Shown here piece by piece: positions 7,474-15,384 of a DNA stretch of 19,055 nucleotides. A model generated the notes under the pieces. That model was not told where the DNA came from. It saw only the letters and a list, made by a program, of their open reading frames with translations, and did not search any database. Positions within the stretch are counted from its first letter, which is position 1; each line of letters starts with the position of its first letter. The stretch spans positions 1 to 19,055 of the forward strand of contig WKLE02002277.1 in assembly GCA_014885115.2 (NCBI GenBank), in the 5' to 3' direction. Both the position numbers and the translations under genes were made by a program. The DNA comes from Asterionellopsis glacialis (taxonomy: Eukaryota; Bacillariophyta; Plagiogrammaphyceae; Rhaphoneidales; Asterionellopsidaceae).

Positions 7474-10264
7474 GATGCCAGCCAGGGATTGTCCTGGTAT
7501 AAAGTAAGTAAACGTTCGTGTGAGTTTTCATATTGATAAATGCATGAAATGGCATCAGACTCATTTTTTTCTCCTTTAATGTATTGTGCATTGGTTCCTA
7601 AATTTGGGTTGTGCATCATTAAGCGGGATAGGATTATAGACAATAATTTTGCTATGGGAGAGCCTGTAGATGCAGTATTGGTCCATGACTCTGTAGCTTT
7701 ATTGTCTACTTTTTGGAGGAGTATTGAATGCTTAGGAGGTTTTTGCATGTGCTGTAAGGCAAGGCATGATGGCATATTCTAAGTTGTTGATATCAATGAT
7801 TTGGTCCATGATTGAGTTTTTGAATTTTATTGTTTTTTGGTGTATATGATCTGGCCATTTATGGTAGAATTTAAAGTTGAGATCATAGCTAAAGCCTCCA
7901 CTGCCATAGATGCATGCATCACTGACTTGTTCGAAAGTTGGATTCCTATCAATAAGAAAGCCAATAGGTATTTCCCATTTGGGGCTATTAGATGATAGAA
8001 TGTTGATTAAAGCATTGATAATACGGCGAGAGATGGTGTCATAATAATATGCAGTTTTTGATTTCCAAAGTAGTTTTGCTGTAGTTGGGTCTGAACCTGT
8101 CAAAAGGTGATATTTTTGTAGTTTGTGATTGATCCATGTTGTGTCCTCATGAGTTATGAGGTATTTGAAATGTTTGTGTAGTATTTTACGCTTTAATCAT
8201 TTGCCATTTTTTGCAAGGGATTTTTTCAATTGATCGTATAATGATTGATAAAGGAATTTTCCCAAGGACAAATAATAGCAGCATCGTTGAGGATGCCCAA
8301 AAGACGTGCTTGTTCTAGTACTGTACCTGATTTTCTGCCAGGATGATAGGGACGGAGTTGTTTTAATATTTTTGAGCGTTTTTGATCCGGTAGGGTCACG
8401 GTCATTGTCCTTGTGTTGATGGTTCGGCCACATTGTGTTCGTTTGTAATGAACTATAAGGTCATAATATTTTTTGCAAGATATCTCATCAGGGCAAATTT
8501 TTGTGTTTGGTTCGCCTAAAACTAGATAAAGGCTTTCTATACTGGCTTTTAGTGCACATGGTGCTCTTTCACGGATATCTGCCATCATACTATCATCTAC
8601 GTGGGTATGAGATTCCGTAGGGACCGGTTGGCCATCAGATCCTAAGACGCCTTTATTTATGGAGTCTTGTATTGCTTGGGTGAAAGTGGTATTTGGTGAT
8701 GGTGGATCAGAATATTGGACCGTTTTTACAAGATCGTCGTGTTTTTTAAGATGTCTGAATTATTGAAAATGGATTTCATTAAGAGCTGGCAAGTGCACCA
8801 GAAGGGTTCCCAGTTGGACGGGCTAAAACGGCTTCCAAACGTTTGTCCACATGGGAAGCCCTCAAGTCCATTTCCTGCAAATGCCATTGGGGAAATGATG
8901 TCAGGTGCATATTTTGGTTGGCAAAAGCAGCCTGCTACGTCATCGTCCATAAGGAGTATGTCCTGATTGGGATAAGTGATGCGTAGGTTGTAAATACGTG
9001 TTAAATGGGCTTTCCATTTGGTGGCAAACGTGATTTCTGGTTCTGTGTGTTTTGTCACCAAGTCATTAATTGCGATAGAATCTGGATGTACACAAAAGGT
9101 GCCATCATAAACAAGGCGATTGTTTTTGCCTGGTTGTACAACTAATCCTTGGGGATTGAAGTGTGCATTGGGTATGAAATATTTTGTCCATTCAGGTAAA
9201 AGTATTGTATAATTGTGTTTGTCTTCTTTGTTTAAAATTTTTGCAGTTTGTTCTGGGTATTTGTTGAACGAAGGGTGGTTGCCAAAATTTAAATATGATA
9301 TGTAATTTTTTTGTGTCTTGTAATGGTTAAGACGGGAAGGAGTACCGTAAGTTAATACTGCTTTATGGATGTATAATCTGCATTGGTTGTTAGGGGTTGA
9401 ATATTTTTTAGAATAGATTGGACATTTCTGTGGTTGCCGGTGTAATTGTTGCCAAGGTATCGCATCACGTTGCCCATATTAAAATCGTAGTGAATAGAGC
9501 ATGCTAGTAATAATTGAAGTCTTTTGGTGGGTATAGATTGTTGTTTTTTGTAGAGAATATTGTATTGTAGTAAGGATTGGAAATTGGTAGATGTTGACTG
9601 AAGCCATGATTTGTACAATTGTGTTGAATGTGGTATAGATAGGAATATAGCTTGTAGGTCGTGTTTTGTACAGTATGATGATTTAAAAATTTGTAGTAGA
9701 ATATGGTGGGAGTTTGGTTCTACTAAGTAGCTATGGTGTCTTGAAAGTCTGTCAAATCTTGATTTTGATGACATTAGTTTAGTTGCTGGTGGATATTTTT
9801 GCTTACCTGGTGTACGTTTGAGTATAGTTGGAGTGTTGTTAAATGTTACTTTTTTGGTTGTAAGTAGTGTGTTGTGTGGTTTTTTTGTGTTTGTAATTGA
9901 TGGTTTGACTGGATGATTAAGTTGTGACATATTTTGTTGTGGGTGTGTGTTTGTTGGTAGTTGTGAAGATTTGGAAGAGGTGATTTTTGGTATTGGTATG
10001 TTAGGTTGGACGATATATATTGGCATATCGTCTATTGGATTGTGTGTGGATAGTTTGGTTTCCATTGTATTATTGATATTGGTTTTCTTAGGGATATTAT
10101 GGGTACTTTTTGTTGATGGTTGCCTCGCCTGAGTAGTACAAAATGTGTTCATTTTTGGTTGCAGTAGGGATAAAGGATTTAGGGTTCGATTGAAAAAGAT
10201 CTGCATTTATTTTACATGTTGGATCAATGGGTGTCCATGATGTACTAGTCAGCGGTCTGTTGCT
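7344..10264 (-). pseudogene. DIRS-like Pol, copy 1: N-terminal domain, RT, RNase H
   Basis: Reading follows the conserved UGA at 10265-10267. Order: R-P-L...S-W-T-P-I-D-P-T; a low-complexity Thr/Asn/Lys linker; an unassigned conserved block (about 9852-9352, including N-M-G-N-V-M-R-Y-L); RT palm with motif A D-D-D-V-A-G-C-F, motif B G-Q-T-F-G-S-R-F-S-P-S-N-W-E-P, motif C H-V-D-D-S-M-M; thumb-like R-K-S-G-T-V-L-E-Q; RNase H with S-D-A-C-I-Y-G-S-G-G, L-E-Y-A, K-V-D-N-K-A and N-E-S-D-A-I-S. Frame changes occur near 10150, 9355, 8742-8747 (A6 run) and 8265-8270 (GGG), plus a roughly 25-nt deletion near 7775; a TGA is at 8197-8199. RT catalytic aspartates are intact, unlike copy 2. No ATG occurs in frame near the Pol start. 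Confidence 0.8.
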
Positions 10265-10267
10265 TCA
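10265..10267 (-). other. Conserved in-frame UGA between Gag and Pol (copy 1)
   Basis: TGA in the same frame as both the Gag C-terminus (from the CCCH finger down) and the Pol start. The next codons, AGC AAC AGA CCG CTG, are nearly identical to those after the equivalent UGA of copy 2, while the codons just upstream have diverged. An additional TAA at 10406-10408 is private to copy 1. Read-through, splicing or a non-AUG start could each give Pol. Confidence 0.55.
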
Positions 10268-12740
10268 GGTTTCATTAGTGATTGTGGATATGGTTGAGCC
10301 AGATGTGTTGTTTTTAGTTGTTGTAGTAGTCGACGATTTTTGTTTGTGTGTTTCATTGGGTTTGTTGGTGTTAGATTGGTTATTTTGTTGGGAATTAGAA
10401 TTGGTTTATTTTGATGCATCAGCAAGTTGATTTTCCATTGATGCATAGCCTGATGACAAAGAAATGCCTGGGGTGCTGTTTATATAATTTGTAATTGATG
10501 TTTTCATGTTAGGATCCATGTTACTATATGGTATGTGTAACATGTTGCATTGGGATCCACATGTGCATGATTTTCCTTCTAACGCAAAATATAAACACTG
10601 TTTTTTGTTTTGTTCTTGACAAAAGGGGAGAGAGATGCAAACGCCATTGTTGTTAACGATGTAACTACGGCTTTTTTGTCTGTTGGTGTATTACCTTGTG
10701 TAGTAGTGGTGTCCTGAGTATTGTTGGAACGGTCTGAAGTTTTTTGACGCTTGGTATTTGTTTTATGGTCAGTGATATACATGCCAAGTCGAGCGGCGAC
10801 GTCGACTGTTGATGATTTTGTAGCAAAAATGACTGGTGAAGATTGTGCGATGCAGATTGGGAGGTTGCAGATTACCTCTGTGTATGCTAAGGATGGTTTT
10901 TCTATAGCTTCGTAGGGAAGGTCTTTATCATTTTGGATAAAGCGTAGATAAGTTGGATTATATGTGACATCAACGTGTGCGGAAAGGATATTTTGTAAGC
11001 TTGTTGTGAGAAGCATAGCTGGTATGTGTGGATAATGTTTTTGGTTCAATGTAAACCAAGTCTTATGATGTCAGCTAGGCTGCAAATGTGTTTTGTGATG
11101 AGTGGGATGCTGGTTTGATCTGAATGATCAAAATAAAAATGGAGGATCGCATCAAGATTAGCAATTGTTGAAAGGATATCATCTATAGTCAACAATCTTC
11201 TGGTGGATATGTTCATTTTTGTTGTGCGACAACAACAATTGGGATTATCTGTATTGAGGAGTTCATCTTGATCAGCTTCTAGGTAGTCCATGAGGTTTAT
11301 AGTATCTTGTTTGGGAAGGAAGTTGAAAATGCTGAGTTTGTGTTGTAATGTTTTTTCTGCATGGACGATGTCTTTGTTGATCCAGGAGAAGTTTTTTAGT
11401 GCAGATATTTCCGCATGTGCTAAATCTTGAATGGAGGTAAGTTTTTCAAGATAGTCGTGTCCTGATTTTTGAAGTTCACAAATGGAATCAATATGGTTGT
11501 TGATTTTGTCCCGTGCGAGTGTGCTGGACATTGTTAAAGATTCTGTGAATTCTGTATTGAGTTTTGGTAGGTGAATATGTTTTTCATCAAATTCATTAGC
11601 GACGGGATAGCTACCGAATAGATATAGTCATTGTTTTATGCGTAGGGTTGTGACTGCTGATTCTCTGTCAGTTTTGGAGACTATTTTTACTTCTGATGGT
11701 GGTTTTGAAGATGTGTCTATGGACACTGCTGATGTTGAGGGTGTTGTAGGTAGTGGAGTTAAATGGTTAGGTAAATGTTGTTGGTATTTGTCTGGGTTTT
11801 TGGAATTGAAAAGTGAAATTGCAACTTAAGCTTTGTGTAGGACACGTTCTTGACAGGAAATGTACTCTTGCTGGAATGGGAAGCAAGCCTTGATGGTAGT
11901 TGTAAGTTTGTTGTACATGATTGGTATGTCATGTTGACTGGGTGGAAGAAGTATAGACGGAATATTGTCGATGAAGTCTTTGGGGAGTGGAGAATTATCG
12001 GTGGTGTTCCAAATAGTATCCCATGCCTGGGCGGCTTCTTGGGCGGCCGGATGATAGTCGGCGAAACTTTTTAGGACTTGTCAGTAGAAATATTGCCTTC
12101 AATGATAGGGTGATGGGCACAAGTGGAATGGCTCGTGGATAGAGCATTAAATGGGTATTTCCTTGAAGGAAATTTTTATGTCTGGGGTCTCATCGAAAGT
12201 ATCCAAAAATGGAAGTGCCTTGTCATTGAGAGTATCAGATCCAGTTGGCAATTTTGATATTGTTACATCATTTTGTAAAGTAGTGTGGTACAGTAGGTTT
12301 CCTAAAGCCTTGTTGAGGTCGATGGTAGTTGGAGAAGGAGGGAAAAGTTTGTCGGTGAGACTGCCACTTATAGTAGTTGGTTGGCCATTCTCGTCAAAGC
12401 CAGTGAGTTCTAAATTGTTGAGAATAATGACTTGGCCGTCATAGAAGAACGCAATGCCAATGATATGTTGGCTCAATAGTAAGTTGAGCCGTGCTGATTT
12501 GTTACGAGCGGGGTTCCTCCAAATCTCAATGGGGCTAAATCCATCAGGGAAGATAGGTTTCTTTCTGAATTTGCTGAAATTACCAGCAGCTTCAACTTGG
12601 TAGTTGTAAGGAAGAGTCTCGAAGGACATGGTCGGAGTGTTGATAGTATGTTGTTGGAGAAAAGTGTGATGAACGGTTCTTGAAGAATAAAAGTATTGAC
12701 GGCGGTTGCTATCAATAGTTGATCTTGATGGTGCAGGCAT
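10265..12740 (-). pseudogene. DIRS-like Gag, copy 1, with C-terminal CCCH zinc finger
   Basis: First ATG is 12738-12740; a second at 12627-12629 (M-S-F-E-T-L-P-Y-N-Y-Q) fits the start of ordered sequence better. Segments: F-P-D-G-F-S-P-I-E-I-W; an alanine-rich A-A-Q-E-A-A-Q-A-W; a Ser/Thr/Pro linker; a helical region at 11531-11046; H-V-D-V-T-Y-N-P-T-Y-L-R-F; then C-x9-C-x5-C-x3-H at 10597-10535, the CCCH zinc-finger spacing, presumably for RNA binding. Lesions: TAA 12147-12149 with a compensating shift near 12075, TAA 11826-11828, TGA 11628-11630, a shift near 11050, a shift at the A6 run 10671-10676, TAA 10406-10408. The identity as Gag rests on position upstream of Pol, the zinc finger and homology to copy 2; I do not recognise a named capsid domain. 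Confidence 0.65.
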
Positions 12741-13465
12741 CAATATTGTGAGAGGTAATGGAAGTGTTGTAGTAAGATTTGTTTTTGTGCCGCCATTGTA
12801 AAATTCTTGTGTATAATTCTACTGGGTTTTGTATAGGGCAGAGTGGCGCCGTGGTTTTTGTGAAGACGTGTATATTTTGTGTGGTGATTAGTAGTGTATC
12901 TGAGTCCCGGTTGTTTCTAGGTTAGCTTGGTATAGATTAGAATAATATTGGTATGATTGGTTAATTGCTGTTTGGAGTGTAATTGTTTGTAATTAATGTT
13001 GACATTAAATAAATAGCATGGTTGTTATATTGTTTAGTTGTACGTTATGCATGGCGGAAAGATAATATTTTTTTTTCCATGGAATGATCAATTCTAGTAA
13101 TTGGTTGTGTTATCTTTTTATAGGGTATTATGTTATGCTGTGAGACGTGTTTGTTTGTAAGTGTTCTGGGAGCTGATGTGAGTAGGTGGTATGAATGTTT
13201 TTTTTTTTTAGACGGATTACCATGTTTGTTGTAATCAATAATGTTAGATTTGTTTTGGATGAATTTGATGAGTAATCGAAATAGATGACGGATTGGTGAT
13301 GAAATCAAAGATGGATTGATATTGATCAATCAATTATAGAGGGTATATAGAATATCATTTTGTTGGGGGGGAAGTTTTTGTTGTTGATTCTTGTTTCCAT
13401 TCCGCAGAAATGGTCATGGATGGCCCGCGGGGACATGCATTACGGCATTTTGATTGATAGACGAC

Positions 13466-13780
13466 CTAATGTTGGTTGTAGGTCATGGGCATGAAAAACA
13501 AAATTTCTTCTCTCATGGCTAGGACTCTACTTCCAATGCCATTGTAACAATCAACCAAAACAAAATCAACAAATTTGTGAGGAAGCTTTGCTCTAAACTC
13601 AGACTGATGTAGGTCAAGGATAGCGCTTACCAGTAGCGCGAGGGAAGGACAGACTCTTAATGCGCTAAGCGGGTAAAGCAGAAACGCACTTCCTGGGGAA
13701 AGCTTAACTGCCAAGTATTGTTTTCCGTCTGTCGTTGACAGACAACCGGAATCAAAAGCCGACTGGTGCATGGAAAGCAT
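13466..13780 (-). CDS. Hypothetical 104-codon ORF
   Basis: Opens with ATG (13778-13780) and runs to a stop at 13466-13468. The product has a hydrophobic middle (G-S-A-F-L-L-Y-P-L-S-A-L, then L-A-L-L-V-S-A-I-L) and a basic-acidic C-terminus. I recognise no family. It sits in the more GC-rich spacer and overlaps part of the GTCTGTC repeat cluster. It may be a chance ORF, a host gene exon or part of the 3' end of copy 2. Confidence 0.2.
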   Translation of the reverse strand: MLSMHQSAFDSGCLSTTDGKQYLAVKLSPGSAFLLYPLSALRVCPSLALLVSAILDLHQSEFRAKLPHKFVDFVLVDCYNGIGSRVLAMREEILFFMPMTYNQH

Positions 13781-13914
13781 TCTGTAATGGCTGATTATTG
13801 AATAAATAGTCTGTCTGTCACCCGTTTTCTCGAAATTCCCGAATCGGAGATTCCCTCACGCCACCTTGTCCCATCGTACGTCTGTGGGTTGGAGACTAAA
13901 GGAGACTGACAGAC
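13648..13914. repeat. Cluster of GTCTGTC / GACAGAC motifs with a hairpin
   Basis: GTCTGTC occurs on the plus strand at 13727, 13809 and 13813 and on the minus strand at 13648-13654, 13737-13743 and 13908-13914. Two of them form the inverted repeat GTCTGTC-GTT-GACAGAC at 13727-13743. By a rough count, a given 7-mer is expected about 0.03 times on both strands in this length. It could be a recombinase-binding array, terminal repeat remnants or a host regulatory site. Confidence 0.5.
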
Positions 13915-14086
13915 GATAAGAAAGTATTTGATATTGTGATGGATGTTTGTAAGCTACTATTTATTGCTACAAAGATCCGTGACTAGAACAAATTCTTTTT
14001 TCTCAAAGAAAAAGGATCCTTGACTACCATTAATCCACGGTAAACCATGACGAATGGATCGGTAGAGAAGTTCAAGGGTTCAGGGT

Positions 14087-14102
14087 GAGGTATGTATACC
14101 TC
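14087..14102. repeat. Short inverted repeat GAGGTAT-GT-ATACCTC
   Basis: Perfect 7-bp arms with a 2-bp centre, about 100 bp downstream of the YR stop of copy 2. It could be a recombination site or structural element at the 3' end of copy 2, but a short palindrome can also occur by chance. Confidence 0.35.
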
Positions 14103-14199
14103 TAACTGACTCCAGCCCATAAACGTGATGGGAACGGTGGTGAGGGGGAAAAAAGGAAACTTCTTTGTGGGAGTAGGTATGTTTTACGTGTGTTTGTTG

Positions 14200-15384
14200 T
14201 CAATGCAGCTCATGTTGTATCATTATGTGACTTGTTTCAGGTATATCGCACAGATACTCCATGAAGGAGTTAGAGCGCCAGCGGAGTAAGAATTTGATGT
14301 CCTTTTTGGAGGCTTTTGCAATGTGGAGCATGATGCAAGCTCTGACGCGTATAGAGTGAGGAGTATAGAGTTGTAAAATTGATCGGTCGGATGTTTTATA
14401 TACAATAGATGTAATGGTTTGTAAGTGGTTGGTGACATGGGATGCTTTTATGAGTGTAGGTGTAACTACATTTGGTGATTGGAATAGAGATAGTGGATGA
14501 TCGTGGGGGAGGTTTTTACAGCAGCCGAAATGTTTGCGTATGCGTAAAGCGGCTCTAACCGGGCAATGTAGGATGTCTTGGTCATTGCAAGAGAATGATT
14601 TTGTCTTGCCCTTTATGCCGTTTTTTTGGAAGCGCCAGCGGAATTGGACATGTGCGATCTTAGTAATATCAATGAGGGGGGTGTCTGGCTCTTGTTGGAT
14701 ATGGGAGCCATTGGGACCGAAGAAAGTCATGTCTTTGTATTGGAAAGCAAGGGTAACGCCATCAGGGGAAAGTTGACGTTTAGAGTATGTAGGATGTTTG
14801 TCCGGTTGTGCCCATTTTGAGATACGGATGCCGGTGTATTCACCAATAACATGCCAATCAGCAAGAGCATTGGGAAGGGCAGATGGAGTGTTTGGATCAA
14901 TGTCTATGAACATGTGATCAATCATGAGTTTTGATACTGGGTTTTGTTTGTTTACTTTGGTTTCCCAGCGGGCTTGTTCTTGTTTGATGTGTGATATTTC
15001 ATGGAACTCCCTTCCTGTCTCATCGAGCCGTAGGTCATGGAGACGAGGAGTACCCTGGGATTGGATGTGTGCAGCTGCTAACATGTATCGTTTGGCTGTG
15101 TCCAATTTTATGTGACAAGCGATGAGGTTGTGTCCCTGTAAAAGCTCTACCAAATAGCAGGCCATGATGTTGTTGACACCTTCGATATCTGTGATAGGTT
15201 GTCCATTCAATGATGAAGTTAAGGTAGGGACAAGGTGTTTTTGTTTGCACCAATTGAGATAGAATTGGGTTTGTTTATCAGTTGTCCAAGTATTATTGGA
15301 GTTAGAAGTGAGTAGATTGGTCCCATGCACAATGCAGAGTGTATTTCCGAGAGCAGTTCTGCACTGGGTAGGTATAAGCGACAA
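14200..15384 (-). CDS. Tyrosine recombinase, copy 2, uninterrupted ORF
   Basis: 394 codons with no internal stop. Catalytic residues visible: R187 in Y-T-G-I-R-I-S-K (Arg I), H343 and R346 in H-S-I-R, W369 in L-L-R-W-R-S, and the nucleophile Y377 in F-M-E-Y-L. The protein would join element DNA to the target by strand exchange through a Tyr-DNA bond. The ORF lies in the -1 frame of Pol and overlaps its last about 165 bp. The codon at 15382-15384 is TTG where copy 1 has ATG, and an in-frame TAG lies just upstream; the next ATG is codon 74, before the catalytic domain. It could therefore start at TTG or yield only a shorter product. This is the best-preserved DIRS-like gene in the window. Confidence 0.85.
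   Translation of the reverse strand: MSLIPTQCRTALGNTLCIVHGTNLLTSNSNNTWTTDKQTQFYLNWCKQKHLVPTLTSSLNGQPITDIEGVNNIMACYLVELLQGHNLIACHIKLDTAKRYMLAAAHIQSQGTPRLHDLRLDETGREFHEISHIKQEQARWETKVNKQNPVSKLMIDHMFIDIDPNTPSALPNALADWHVIGEYTGIRISKWAQPDKHPTYSKRQLSPDGVTLAFQYKDMTFFGPNGSHIQQEPDTPLIDITKIAHVQFRWRFQKNGIKGKTKSFSCNDQDILHCPVRAALRIRKHFGCCKNLPHDHPLSLFQSPNVVTPTLIKASHVTNHLQTITSIVYKTSDRSILQLYTPHSIRVRACIMLHIAKASKKDIKFLLRWRSNSFMEYLCDIPETSHIMIQHELH

Larger units (their letters stand above)
6332..12740 (-). mobile_element. DIRS-like tyrosine-recombinase retrotransposon, copy 1
   Basis: Minus-strand order is Gag (12740-10265), Pol with RT and RNase H (10264-7344), and tyrosine recombinase (7473-6332). An RT/RNase H joined to a YR instead of a DDE integrase defines the DIRS/Ngaro group of retrotransposons; I cannot place it more finely. 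The coding parts align along their whole length with copy 2. The YR gene is cut by the copia LTR, so the 3' end of this element should continue beyond the left window edge. The 5' terminal repeat would lie right of 12740, but I could not identify terminal repeats. Numerous frameshifts and stops make this copy non-autonomous as written. Confidence 0.8.
12741..14199. other. Spacer between the two DIRS-like elements
   Basis: It should hold the 5' end of copy 1 (right of 12740) and the 3' end of copy 2 (left of 14200), but no pair of terminal repeats is evident by eye. 12741-13380 is AT-rich with T9-T12 runs and no convincing gene. From about 13380 to 14150 the sequence is visibly more GC-rich and codes less like the elements; it contains the motif cluster at 13648-13914, an AATAAA on the minus strand at 13960-13965 (possible poly(A) signal 235 nt after the YR stop of copy 2), an imperfect direct repeat (13971-13985 and 14011-14026) and the palindrome AAGGATCCTT at 14012-14021. 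It may be host DNA or the element's untranslated end. Confidence 0.5.

Noticed and set aside
13045..13329. 94-codon minus-strand ORF in the spacer
   Set aside because: It begins at a TTG, has no ATG near its start, is Lys/Ile/Asn-rich as expected from AT-rich sequence, and matches nothing in the other copy.
13326..13460. Short plus-strand reading ending G-P-R-G-H-A-L-R-H-F-D
   Set aside because: About 44 codons, partly in GC-rich sequence, no recognisable family and no continuation after the stop; chance reading or an unverified exon.
14139..14160. Purine-rich stretch as an LTR-element polypurine tract
   Set aside because: It is purine-rich on the plus strand, but the adjacent element is coded on the minus strand, where it is pyrimidine-rich; YR elements also do not need one.
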